Shown here: positions 6,566 through 14,509 of the stretch, in pieces | Position numbering within the stretch: the stretch's first letter is position 1 | Layout of the letters: each line of letters starts with the position of its first letter | Assembly: GCA_002127415.1 (NCBI GenBank) | Contig: MWJR01000096.1 | Coordinates: 1-17,346 of the forward strand | From: Calditrichaeota bacterium AABM5.125.24 | GTDB lineage: Bacteria > Electryoneota > AABM5-125-24 > Hatepunaeales > Hatepunaeaceae | DNA: 17,346 bases | Direction of reading: 5' to 3' | Program-made: the position numbers and the translations under genes | Notes under the pieces: model-generated | What the model saw: only the letters and a program-made list of their open reading frames with translations | What the model was told of the DNA's origin: nothing | The model's database searches: none

Positions 6566-6673
6566 TAATCAGGTCGGTCGTAGCTTTGAAGCTTCCAGCG
6601 GGAGCGCGGTTGAAAGTGTCGTTATTGTATCGAGACCATTCGTTAAAGTTATATAAATAAAGGAGAAATATCT

Positions 6674-7975
6674 ATGGCTACACTTCAGGAGAGATTCGCA
6701 GCTCTGGTTCCCGAGATGCGTAAGAGGGTAGGGGCTGTCCAGAAGGAGTTGGGTGATAAGGTCATTTCGGGGGTGACGGTCAAGCAGGCCTACGGCGGGA
6801 TGCGAGGGGTCAAGGGGATGATATGCGACACCTCGGTCGTCGAGCCTGACAAGGGGCTTATCATCCGCGGCTATCCGCTGCTTGAGATCAAGGACCTGTG
6901 GCCCGAGGAGATATTCTACCTCCTCCTGACCGGCGAGAAGCCAGACAAGGAGGCCACCGAGGCACTGCAGATGGACCTTGCCAAGCGCTCTTATGTTCCG
7001 GAGTATGTCTGGGACGTGCTCCAATCGATGCCGCCCGATTCGCATCCGATGTGTATGCTCGACACCGCCATCCTGGTGATGGAGCGGGAATCGGCCTTCC
7101 GGGCCTGGTATGACAAAGGGATGAAGCGGGAGGATTACTGGATACCGATGCTCGAGGATGCCCTGCGGCTGTTGGGTGTTCTGCCGGTCATCGCAGCGGG
7201 GCTTTACCGTATCCGCTTCGGCAAAGGTGATCCGATCGACTATATGCCCAACCTCGACTGGGGCGCCAACTTCGCCCGAATGCTGGGCCTGCCGGACCCG
7301 ACCGGCGACTTCGCCAAGCTGATGCGGCTGTATCTGAACTTCCACAGCGACCATGAGGGTGGAAACGTATCGGCAAACACCTGCCACACGGTCGGTTCGG
7401 CGCTGTCCGACGCCTTCTACGCGGTATCGGCCGGGTTGAACGGCCTGGCCGGCCCGCTGCACGGTCTGGCCAATCAGGAGTGCCTGAACTGGATCCTGGA
7501 GGTGATGGAGCGCTTCGGTGGAGTGCCGTCCGAGGAGGCGCTGCGAGACTTCGCCTTCGAGACACTCCGATCAGGCAAGGTCGTTCCCGGCTATGGCCAC
7601 GCCGTCCTGCGGGTCACCGATCCGCGCTTCGCCGGTTTTAACGAGTTCGGCAAGCAATACCTGCCGAACGATCCGGTCTTCCAGACGGTGGATCTGGTGT
7701 TTCAGGTGGTGCCCAAGGTGCTGAAGGAGTTCTCAGACGAGCGTGTCAAGGCCGGCAAAAACCCGATTGCGAACGTCTGGCCGAACGTTGACGCCGGTTC
7801 AGGAGCGCTGCTGTATCACTTCGGCCTGACCGAGTTCCCGTATTACACGGTGCTGTTCAGCGTATCGCGTGCGATGGGGATGCTCTCGCAGCTCGTCATC
7901 AACCGCGCACAGGGCACAGCTATCACCCGTCCGAAGTCGGTATCTACGGAGTGGGTGAAGCAGCAGGCTGGCTGA
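6674..7975 (+). CDS. gltA: Citrate synthase, eukaryotic (mitochondrial) type
   Basis: The enzyme condenses acetyl-CoA with oxaloacetate to citrate, the entry step of the TCA cycle, in the cytosol. The 433-residue protein matches the mitochondrial-type family rather than the shorter hexameric GltA of Enterobacteria. Catalytic residues are visible as H263 in NGLAGPLHG, H309 in PGYGHAVLRVTDPR and D373 in NVDAGSG, matching His274, His320 and Asp375 of the pig enzyme. The usual mitochondrial NVDAHSG reads NVDAGSG here. GGAG (6662-6665) stands eight bases before ATG 6674. Geobacter and related bacteria also have eukaryotic-like enzymes, so the type is not unique. The gene is monocistronic: its own promoter lies at 6454 and a strong terminator at 8007. 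Confidence 0.95.
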   Translation: MATLQERFAALVPEMRKRVGAVQKELGDKVISGVTVKQAYGGMRGVKGMICDTSVVEPDKGLIIRGYPLLEIKDLWPEEIFYLLLTGEKPDKEATEALQMDLAKRSYVPEYVWDVLQSMPPDSHPMCMLDTAILVMERESAFRAWYDKGMKREDYWIPMLEDALRLLGVLPVIAAGLYRIRFGKGDPIDYMPNLDWGANFARMLGLPDPTGDFAKLMRLYLNFHSDHEGGNVSANTCHTVGSALSDAFYAVSAGLNGLAGPLHGLANQECLNWILEVMERFGGVPSEEALRDFAFETLRSGKVVPGYGHAVLRVTDPRFAGFNEFGKQYLPNDPVFQTVDLVFQVVPKVLKEFSDERVKAGKNPIANVWPNVDAGSGALLYHFGLTEFPYYTVLFSVSRAMGMLSQLVINRAQGTAITRPKSVSTEWVKQQAG

Positions 7976-8006
7976 GCCGCAGCCTACAGCAAGCTGTAGA
8001 ACCGGA

Positions 8007-8039
8007 AGAACGGGGGTGGCACCGCGCCACCCCCGTTCT
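8007..8039 (+). terminator. Terminator hairpin after citrate synthase
   Basis: A perfect 14-bp stem, AGAACGGGGGTGGC (8007-8020) with GCCACCCCCGTTCT (8026-8039), closes a 5-nt loop 31 bp after the stop. The tail is CTCTCTCTCCTT rather than a pure T-run, so termination may be less abrupt than at a classical site. Confidence 0.75.
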
Positions 8040-8060
8040 CTCTCTCCTTATGAAATGATA

Positions 8061-8089
8061 TTGAGAAAATGGCCAATATAGCTTATATT
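8061..8089 (+). promoter_or_regulatory. Sigma-70 promoter for the methyltransferase pair
   Basis: TTGAGA (8061-8066), a 17-bp spacer and TATATT (8084-8089) lie in an AT-rich gap just after the gltA terminator. Transcription would begin near 8096, about 30 nt before the first methyltransferase start. Confidence 0.55.
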
Positions 8090-8126
8090 ATAAAAAACAA
8101 AGTCAAGCCATTCCCTTGGGAGGTTG

Positions 8127-8711
8127 ATGATACGTCTGGACATCGGTTGTCTGTTCCACAAGTTGCCCGGCTATATAGGGGTTGACATAGAGCCGGGGCC
8201 GCAGGTTGACGTGGTGGCCGATATGCACCGGCTGCCGTTCCGCACATCATCAGCGGAAAGTATCCACACACGCCACACACTGGAGCACGTTCGTGATCCT
8301 CTGGTCTGTATCAGCGAGCTCTACCGTGTCTGCCGATCTGGAGGGCGGATCACTGTGATTGTTCCCCACTACTCCAATCCGGCCTACTGGTCGGATCTGA
8401 CCCATCTACGTCCATTCAGCGCCCGCAGCTTTGAATACTTCGATCTTGACCATTCGAGACGTGCCGGGTTCCCCATTTACCTGCCGGATGTAGATATTAA
8501 AACCCGCTCTATACGCTTGATTTTCTGGCCGGAGCGAATATATATTAATAAAACGCCACTAAAGCGCTTTGTCCTGCATTTTCTGGATAAGTTGTTCAGC
8601 GGTCTGGCGAGCTGGAACCCTTTTCTATGCGAGAGGCTCTGGTGTTTCTGGGTGGGGGGATTTTATGAGGTATCATTTGAACTCGAACCGGTTAAACAAG
8701 CCGATCAGTGA
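8127..8711 (+). CDS. Class I SAM-dependent methyltransferase, first of a tandem pair
   Basis: This is a short methyltransferase of 194 residues. The SAM-binding motif I is reduced to RLDIGC near the N-terminus, followed by GVDI, DVVADMHRLPFR and the TLEHV helix typical of Methyltransf_11. A family-specific block PHYSNPAYWSDLTH and a C-terminal CERLWCFWVGGFYEV are shared with the next gene. The acceptor is unknown. GGGAGG (8118-8123) lies just before ATG 8127, and the in-frame TTG at 8124 is too close to that site to be the start. The 3' end overlaps the next gene by 47 bp. Confidence 0.8.
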   Translation: MIRLDIGCLFHKLPGYIGVDIEPGPQVDVVADMHRLPFRTSSAESIHTRHTLEHVRDPLVCISELYRVCRSGGRITVIVPHYSNPAYWSDLTHLRPFSARSFEYFDLDHSRRAGFPIYLPDVDIKTRSIRLIFWPERIYINKTPLKRFVLHFLDKLFSGLASWNPFLCERLWCFWVGGFYEVSFELEPVKQADQ

Positions 8712-9318
8712 TAGAGACGTAAATACAGGTGACAGACCCAGATTAAAGCGTCTCGACATAGGATGTTGGAAGTTTAAGCAGGACGGTCATATTGGTGTAG
8801 ATATTCTCCGTGCTCCTTCAGTAGATGTTTTAGCCGATGCCTGTAATTTACCCTTCCGGGAATCATCTATAGATAAGGTTCATTCCAGCTATACACTTGA
8901 GCATATCCAGGACAACCTGTCAGCGCTTAGTGAAATCTGGCGGGTTTGTAAACCTGATGCTTCAATCCGATTAATCCTTCCTCACTTTTCCAACCCCGCT
9001 TACTATGACGATCTTACCCATAAACATAAATACAGCACCCGCAGCTTTGAACACTACGATCAAGACCTGCACGAAGTAACAGGTTACCCTGTTTATCTTC
9101 CTCAGATTAACCTTAAGGTGATCCAGGCTGAGCTTCGCTGGTGGCCGCCACAGATAATCGCCAGAAAAGGAATGATCAAAAGAGTTGTCTTAAGTATTAC
9201 GAATAGTGTAATTAATTTTTTTGCCAACGCGAGTCCGTTTTTTTGTGAGCGTATATGGTGCCATTGGGTGGGTGGGTTTTATGAGGTGGAGTTTCGTGTT
9301 AAGGTAGTTAAATCGTAA
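8665..9318 (+). CDS. Class I SAM-dependent methyltransferase, second of a tandem pair
   Basis: A 217-residue paralogue of the previous gene, sharing RLDIGC, HIGVDI, DVLADACNLPFRE, YTLEHI, PHFSNPAYYDDLTH and CERIWCHWVGGFYEV. It has an extra N-terminal stretch of about 28 residues. I chose ATG 8665 because a G-rich run (8654-8660) precedes it. The frame is open further upstream to 8569, but that part only mirrors the first gene. Codon use is visibly richer in A and T than in the first copy, so the pair has either diverged for long or come from different sources. It is probably co-transcribed with, and translationally coupled to, the first gene. Confidence 0.78.
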   Translation: MRYHLNSNRLNKPISDRDVNTGDRPRLKRLDIGCWKFKQDGHIGVDILRAPSVDVLADACNLPFRESSIDKVHSSYTLEHIQDNLSALSEIWRVCKPDASIRLILPHFSNPAYYDDLTHKHKYSTRSFEHYDQDLHEVTGYPVYLPQINLKVIQAELRWWPPQIIARKGMIKRVVLSITNSVINFFANASPFFCERIWCHWVGGFYEVEFRVKVVKS

Positions 9319-9345
9319 ATATTACTAATGGGCGCAATTAATACT

Positions 9346-9423
9346 TGTCATTGCAAGGAATGAAATGACGAAGCAATCTGTTCAACTAATGCACAAGATT
9401 GTTTCGCTTCGCTCGCAATGACA
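9346..9423. repeat. REP/MITE-like palindrome (TGTCATTGC type)
   Basis: Perfect 9-bp inverted ends, TGTCATTGC (9346-9354) and GCAATGACA (9415-9423), enclose inner GAAGCAATCT and AGATTGTTTCGCTTCGC. It is the same family as 6501-6565. It fills most of the gap between the second methyltransferase and the CotH-like gene. Confidence 0.78.
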
Positions 9424-9445
9424 GTTTGGTCTTATTGGGGATTAT

Positions 9446-12232
9446 ATGCTAATTCATCGTTGTTTACTGACAAGTATTACTGTCCCCGTTGCTCTTGCGG
9501 CCTGTTTGGGAGTAACCCTCACTGTTATCGTTCCGGCTTTGGCGCAGGAGGGCGACAGTGATCACTTCTTCCGCGAGGGGGTCGTCCATACCCTCGAGTT
9601 GACACTGCCATACGATGACTGGTTTGAGACGCTGATGCTTCACCGGCAGGACGAGGAGTATGTTTACGCTCTCGTGACGAGCGATGACGAGGAATATGAC
9701 AGCATCGGCGTCCGGTTCAAGGGGAACTCGTCGTTTATGCATCCGGGGATCAAGAAGTCGCTCAAGCTGAAGTTCAACCACTATATCCAGGCTCAGCGGT
9801 TCTTCGGTATGAAGACCCTTAACTTAAGCAACGGCTTCCTTGACCCCACCTTCCTGCGTGAGAAGCTGTTCCTCGAGTTCTGTGCGGCTCAGGGGATTGC
9901 CTGCCCGCGCGCCACATTCGCAGATGTCATCATAAACGGCGAGCTGCTCGGTTTCTATACCGTCGTTGAACAGGTCAACAAGGACTTTATCGGACGCCGT
10001 TGGGGCGAAGGTGAGAAAGGCAATCTCTACAAGGGAGACCCGCGCGGCAACCTGGTCTGGCAAGGCCCTGATGAGGGCGCCTATCGTCGCGATTACAGTC
10101 TCGAGACCAACGAGGACGAGGATGATTGGTCAGACCTGGTTCATCTGATCGACGTTCTGAACAACACTCGCCCCGAAGAGCTGGTCCAATCCCTGGAAGA
10201 GACGTTCGACGTGGCTGACTATCTCCTCTATGAGGCGGCCGGTGGATTGTTCGTCAACCTCGACGCCTATCGAGGTTCGGGACATAACTATTACATCTAC
10301 CACATGGAGGATGACGGGAGGTTCCGTCAAATCGTGTGGGATTGCAACGAGGCGTTCGGCGTTTTTACGCTCGGAATGAACCCGGACCAGATTATAGGTC
10401 TCGACATCTTCTGGTCACAGCCGCCTCCGCAGAGTCGTCCACTGTTGACTCGAATCCTGCCCGACCCGATCTATCGGACAATCTATCTCAACCGCGTAAC
10501 AGAAATGGTCTACGGGCCATTCCAGCCGGACAGCTTCTTCCCGCGCATCCATCGGCTTGCCGATATGGTTCGGCCTCACGTGCGAAACGATCGCAACAAG
10601 ATGTTCAGTGACCAGGAGTTTGAACGGGGTTTGAGTGAGGATATCCAGGCGCAACAACCGAGACGGCCTATCATCGGACTGGAACGGTTCGTCCACGACC
10701 GCCGGGAGGCGGTGCTGAGTCAGCTTGACCGAATCAACTTCAACCCCCCGTTGAGGATCAATGAGGTTCTCGCCGACAACCACTCGGTTACAGCCGACGA
10801 AGAGGATGAATTTGAGGACGGTCTGGAGTTAATCAATATGACCGATCATCCCTTCCACCTGGATGGTGTAGGTCTGACGGATGAGGTCGGCGGTGATGTC
10901 TGGATGCTGCCGGATACGACCGTTCCAGCCGGGGGATTTATCTGGATCTGGTGTGATGGTGACGAAGAACAGGGGGAATTGCACGCTTCCTTCCGACTTA
11001 ACGCCGATGGTGAACAGGTCTTGCTTTTTTCGCCGGATGGACGGGATGTATGGGACTACCTCGCCTGGCGGGAACTGCCGATCGACCTGTCGTGGGGGCG
11101 TTTTCCCGATGGAGCTCCCGTTCAGCGACAGATGCAGCCGACCCCCGGCGAGGAGAATCTCCCCTGCAGGCCGCCTCTGTTTGTCGGAACCGCGCGACAG
11201 CCGTCCCGTCCTTCGCCGGAGGATACGGTGTGGGTGACGACCTCCCTGCAGGCTGACAACCCCCTTGCAGAGGTCAATCTGTTCAACCGGATGGGAGATG
11301 ATGAAGAGTGGACGTGGGGCGAGATGTTCGATGACGGCGAAGCCGATGACGGTCGGTTCGGTGCGGCGTTGTCTCCCGTTCAGGCGGGCGTCCGGGTCGA
11401 ATACTATCTCGCCGCTGAGGATGAGCGGGGGCTTGAGCGCTTCGATCCGGTGCGTGCGCCTGAAGACCTGTTCAGCTATATCAGCGCGGAGGAATGGGAC
11501 GGGCTGGTCATTAACGAGCTTCAGGCCAGCAACGATTCCACCATTGCTGATCCGCAGGGTGAATATGACGACTGGATTGAGCTGTTCAACGGCAGCGAGG
11601 TTACGGTTTATCTCAGTGGTTTTTACCTCACGGATGACCTGAACGAACCGGACCGATGGGAGTTCCCGGTGGGAGCCAGCATCGAGCCTGGCGAGTTCCT
11701 CATCGTCTGGACAGACAGCGACGACGGCGATAACCCCGGCCTGCATAGCAACTTCAGGCTGTCAGCCGAGGGGGAACAACTGGGGCTGTTTGTGCCGGAC
11801 GGCGACGGTCCTGTAGTGGTCGATACGGTGACTTTCGACCAGCAGCAGATCGACTGGTCGTTCGGACGCGAGGTCGATGGCTCAGGTGATTGGGTCGAGT
11901 TTGAGAACCCCACCCCCGGTAAGCCCAACAATCCGGTAGCCGTCGATGACGGCCGCAGCCCATTGCCGGAAGATATCCATCTTGATGTCCCCTGTCCCAA
12001 TCCGTTCAACGACGTGGTCCGCATCGGTTTCTACCTTCCTTCCACGCTGCCGGTAGTTATCGACCTGTATGACCTTTCCGGCCGTTGTGTCAGGCATATT
12101 GCTGAGGAGCGATTCACGGCCGGCAAGCATTTATTAACCCTGGACGCAGCGGGTCTGTCCAGCGGGGTATATCTGCTGTGCCTTGAGGCCGGCGGTGGGC
12201 AGGCGTTGCGAAAGCTGGTGCTGGTGCGTTAA
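9446..12232 (+). CDS. Secreted CotH-kinase / lamin-tail protein with FlgD-like sorting domain
   Basis: The 928-residue precursor has a signal peptide with a long hydrophobic core and ALAQ near residue 34. A CotH-kinase domain follows (about 45-420), with RFKGNSS, KKSLKLKFN, EQVNKDFIGRRWG, GNLYKG, GHNYYIYH and WDCNEAFG at 298-305. There are two lamin-tail domains: 436 to about 570 (LRINEVLADN) and 687 to about 835 (LVINELQASNDSTIADPQGE). Between them is an Ig-like stretch. The C-terminus, from about 841, holds CPNPFNDVVRIGFYLP and ends ALRKLVLVR, a FlgD-like/type IX-style sorting domain. CotH proteins are atypical secreted protein kinases. The second acidic residue often found in WDxD is asparagine here (N301), so activity is uncertain. 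A cell-surface role is inferred. A GGGGA lies close before ATG 9446. Confidence 0.88.
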   Translation: MLIHRCLLTSITVPVALAACLGVTLTVIVPALAQEGDSDHFFREGVVHTLELTLPYDDWFETLMLHRQDEEYVYALVTSDDEEYDSIGVRFKGNSSFMHPGIKKSLKLKFNHYIQAQRFFGMKTLNLSNGFLDPTFLREKLFLEFCAAQGIACPRATFADVIINGELLGFYTVVEQVNKDFIGRRWGEGEKGNLYKGDPRGNLVWQGPDEGAYRRDYSLETNEDEDDWSDLVHLIDVLNNTRPEELVQSLEETFDVADYLLYEAAGGLFVNLDAYRGSGHNYYIYHMEDDGRFRQIVWDCNEAFGVFTLGMNPDQIIGLDIFWSQPPPQSRPLLTRILPDPIYRTIYLNRVTEMVYGPFQPDSFFPRIHRLADMVRPHVRNDRNKMFSDQEFERGLSEDIQAQQPRRPIIGLERFVHDRREAVLSQLDRINFNPPLRINEVLADNHSVTADEEDEFEDGLELINMTDHPFHLDGVGLTDEVGGDVWMLPDTTVPAGGFIWIWCDGDEEQGELHASFRLNADGEQVLLFSPDGRDVWDYLAWRELPIDLSWGRFPDGAPVQRQMQPTPGEENLPCRPPLFVGTARQPSRPSPEDTVWVTTSLQADNPLAEVNLFNRMGDDEEWTWGEMFDDGEADDGRFGAALSPVQAGVRVEYYLAAEDERGLERFDPVRAPEDLFSYISAEEWDGLVINELQASNDSTIADPQGEYDDWIELFNGSEVTVYLSGFYLTDDLNEPDRWEFPVGASIEPGEFLIVWTDSDDGDNPGLHSNFRLSAEGEQLGLFVPDGDGPVVVDTVTFDQQQIDWSFGREVDGSGDWVEFENPTPGKPNNPVAVDDGRSPLPEDIHLDVPCPNPFNDVVRIGFYLPSTLPVVIDLYDLSGRCVRHIAEERFTAGKHLLTLDAAGLSSGVYLLCLEAGGGQALRKLVLVR

Positions 12233-12242
12233 CAAGATTCGT

Positions 12243-12268
12243 GGTGTCAGGTGTCCTCGCCTGACACC
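12243..12268. repeat. Hairpin GGTGTCAGG / CCTGACACC
   Basis: A perfect 9-bp stem with an 8-nt loop (TGTCCTCG) lies 10 bp after the CotH-like stop. No T-run follows on either strand, so it is a weak candidate terminator. Its loop, read with the neighbouring bases (TGTCCTCGCC), resembles the CGCCCTCGTG core of the hairpin at 6-29, so it may belong to that family. Confidence 0.5.
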
Positions 12269-12305
12269 TAAGTAACAGTCGAATTAATTCTTTGATTATA
12301 GCCGA

Positions 12306-12368
12306 GCCGGGTTCATAACCCGGCCGGCATCTATAGCAAATTCCCGCCGGCCGGGATGAGATCCCGGC
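12306..12368. repeat. Twin short hairpins with CCGGG stems
   Basis: GCCGGGTT (12306-12313) and AACCCGGC (12317-12324) enclose CAT. GCCGGGAT (12350-12357) and ATCCCGGC (12361-12368) enclose GAG. The two have the same 8-bp length and 3-nt loop and differ by a compensated base pair at position 7. They fill the gap before the third methyltransferase. Function is unknown. Confidence 0.6.
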
Positions 12369-12414
12369 GCGGCGGATTTGTTTGGCAGTGCATTTAGTAT
12401 AAAAGGACTTCTTA

Positions 12415-13221
12415 TTGGTAAGGTTGATACGCAGACTGCTGCGACCGCTCATCCCGCCTGCATTAGTGCCGCACTTTTTCAGGGGGTGGGTCTGGCTGAT
12501 TACGATATATGAACAGCTCTTTGTCAGGGATATAGACTCCTATCTTCCTCCTCCGCGACTCCGCTTCAAGGTGGCAGGCAGCCCGGATCGATCCGACTAT
12601 CTTGACAACGGTCGCCGGATAATGAGTGATATCGAGGCGGCTCTTGGTCACACTGGACAAAAAATCGGCGATTTCAGGGATATACTGGACTTCGGCTGTG
12701 GCTGCGGCCGCACCTTGAGATGGCTGGCGGATAGGCAGGAATCACACAATCTTTTCGGCTCGGATGTCGATGAGGAGGCCGTCGGGTGGTGCAGTGAGCA
12801 CTTGGGTTTCGCCAGTTTCAGCGTCAACCCCCCCTCGCCACCAACCGGTTATGAGCACGACAGCTTCGATCTGATCTGCTTGATTTCCGTATTTACGCAC
12901 CTGAATGAGGAGTTCCAACTCCAGTGGCTGGAGGAGCTGGAACGGATAGTTCGTCCCGGAGGTCTGGTGCTTATCAGTGTTCACGGCCCTCATATCGCGG
13001 GTATGAAGCTTTCAGGAGAGCAACTGGATAGTATTCGTAGTGAAGGGATATTTTTCCTCTGTGATGCCTTCTGGAAGCTCTACTTTCCTGAATTTTACCA
13101 GACCTGTTTCCACACCCCTGAATACGTCAGAAAAACCTGGTCGAGATATTTTGAGGTTGCCCTATACATTGAGAAGGGGATAAACAACTGGCACGATCTG
13201 GTGGTCTTGAGAAAGACTTAG
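12415..13221 (+). CDS. Class I SAM-dependent methyltransferase
   Basis: The 268-residue protein has an N-terminal extension of about 80 residues. Motif I is ILDFGCGCGRTLRWLA, then SDVDEEAV, FDLICLISVFTHLNEE and ELERIVRPGGLVLISVHG, a Methyltransf_11/25-type core. It then continues to a C-terminal part with HTPEYVRKTWSRYF and ends HDLVVLRKT. It is not closely related to the tandem pair at 8127-9318. The start is TTG 12415, with AAGGA (12403-12407) seven bases before it. An acceptor cannot be assigned. Confidence 0.82.
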   Translation: MVRLIRRLLRPLIPPALVPHFFRGWVWLITIYEQLFVRDIDSYLPPPRLRFKVAGSPDRSDYLDNGRRIMSDIEAALGHTGQKIGDFRDILDFGCGCGRTLRWLADRQESHNLFGSDVDEEAVGWCSEHLGFASFSVNPPSPPTGYEHDSFDLICLISVFTHLNEEFQLQWLEELERIVRPGGLVLISVHGPHIAGMKLSGEQLDSIRSEGIFFLCDAFWKLYFPEFYQTCFHTPEYVRKTWSRYFEVALYIEKGINNWHDLVVLRKT

Positions 13222-13243
13222 TGCTTATCCGTAAATAGGGTTG

Positions 13244-13330
13244 TGGCAAGGCGCACGCCCCCGGCTTCTCGTCCCGGTTATATGTCTAGCCAGTCGGCGG
13301 TGAATTACTGGACAGGGCGATGATCTTGCC
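13244..13330. repeat. Degraded copy of the structured repeat
   Basis: GGCAAGGCGCACGCCCCC at 13244-13261 is identical to 14729-14746, and the match continues as (A/G)GCTT. The right side ends in CTTGCC (13325-13330), the inverse of the opening GGCAAG. The inner arms have decayed. It lies 22 bp after the third methyltransferase gene. Confidence 0.6.
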
Positions 13331-13552
13331 GATCCCCGGCTGGGTGCGTAGGTATTCGGGTGTTTTCTGTATTGGTTTGAAAAATTATGAGGATTTTCAT
13401 TATCTCTCAATTTTTTCCAGAAACACCTGACTTTCCTCCAATACCTATTATGTTTTTAATGAATTTTAATGTTGAGTGCTGGTTAGTAAACGTTAACTCG
13501 TGATAATTCAGCAAGTTATCAGATATTTCAACAAAGGAAACAGGAGTTGATT
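13331..13552. other. AT-rich gap before the HEAT-like gene
   Basis: No gene is visible. A loose inverted repeat joins GGTATT and GTGTTT (13351-13366) to AAACAC and AATACC (ending 13445), enclosing a second symmetry of GAAAAATT with AATTTTTTC. From 13378 the composition becomes AT-rich and stays so through the next gene. A hairpin near 13501 is listed separately. Confidence 0.4.
13501..13521. promoter_or_regulatory. Small inverted repeat, possible operator
   Basis: TGATAA (13501-13506) and TTATCA (13516-13521) are a perfect inverted pair around nine bases, 31 bp before the next start. It could be an operator or a leader hairpin. A 6-bp pair in AT-rich DNA can easily arise by chance. Confidence 0.2.
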
Positions 13553-14497
13553 ATGAATATCGCTGAAATAAACACATATCCTCTGAGAACAATACTTCTT
13601 GGGGCTTTTTTGCTAATCCTGAGCCTTAATCCATTCCAGACAGCCTATTCACAGACTGAAGATATTCTAAAAGCAACATATAGTGAAGATGAGAGAAAAG
13701 CTCTGGAATGGTTCGAAGAAGTCAAGAATTTGTGGGATGGCATTACTGATGAAAGAGACATAGAGAGAAAATGTGAAGGTATGTATCCTGCAATTCAACG
13801 TTATGGGAAAAAAGCACAAAGATTGAATTCATATGCCATAAAAGACGCCATTATGAATTTTCCGGATTATCATCCACTGGTGACAGAGGGTAAAATCTTT
13901 GCTTTGTGGAAGGTATTCGATATGCCGGGCGTCCACGATTATATTATTTCATCACTAAACAGCAAACACGATAACGTTCAAATTGCTGCAACTACAGTTT
14001 TAGTTGCCTGCGGTGATTGGGGAATTGCAAAGCCCTTCGTTCAAAAACACGAACTGTACTGTATCGTAAGGAAATATGAAGTGATTGAAGCAACGGATAT
14101 GCTTTTTGACGCATTAAAAAACGGAAGTTGGGATGGAAAAATGCATGCTGCTTATGCTTTGGAAGATTTTGGGTATCCTGAAGCAAAAATAGAAGTAGTA
14201 GAAGACATTCTGAAGAACGCGCCGTCATTCACGGAAGACAGATCAATTAACAGGAACGTAAAATCAGCCATTAAAATCGCCAAGACTAAACACTTGACAA
14301 ATTTAGTTCCATATTTTTACAGATTTACAGGATCGCCAAACGAGATATTACGACAAATGGCAACCGGCGCACTTATGTTCTTTATGCGCGAAGATTACTC
14401 GACCGAAGCGAGGGATCTGCTTGTAAAAGTCCATAACGAGACATCTGATCCTGCAATTAAAGAGAGATTGTCTGAATTTCTATCAGAACATAAATAA
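13553..14497 (+). CDS. Secreted alpha-helical (HEAT-like) protein of unknown function
   Basis: The 314-residue precursor has a signal peptide (TILLGAFLLILSL, ending near AYS-Q). The mature part is helical, with repeats that resemble HEAT units: DYIISSLNSKHDNVQIAATTVLVA, MLFDALKNGSWDGKMHAAYALEDFG and a late NEILRQMATGALMFF. No catalytic motif is evident, and a periplasmic or surface scaffold role is only a guess. ATG 13553 has AGGAG (13542-13546) six bases before it; the in-frame TTG at 13547 abuts that site and is rejected. Composition is far richer in A and T than in most of the window. The gene lies between a degraded repeat copy and a 410-bp inverted-repeat element, so it may have been acquired by transfer. 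Confidence 0.7.
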   Translation: MNIAEINTYPLRTILLGAFLLILSLNPFQTAYSQTEDILKATYSEDERKALEWFEEVKNLWDGITDERDIERKCEGMYPAIQRYGKKAQRLNSYAIKDAIMNFPDYHPLVTEGKIFALWKVFDMPGVHDYIISSLNSKHDNVQIAATTVLVACGDWGIAKPFVQKHELYCIVRKYEVIEATDMLFDALKNGSWDGKMHAAYALEDFGYPEAKIEVVEDILKNAPSFTEDRSINRNVKSAIKIAKTKHLTNLVPYFYRFTGSPNEILRQMATGALMFFMREDYSTEARDLLVKVHNETSDPAIKERLSEFLSEHK

Positions 14498-14509
14498 GAT
14501 AACCAAAAG

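Noticed and set aside
8078..8106. Minus-strand promoter with TTGACT at 8101-8106
   Set aside because: No acceptable -10 box lies 16-18 bp away, and no minus-strand gene follows.
10829..11746. Minus-strand ORF of 305 codons inside the CotH-like gene
   Set aside because: It is antisense to recognised lamin-tail domains and has no start signal or motif.
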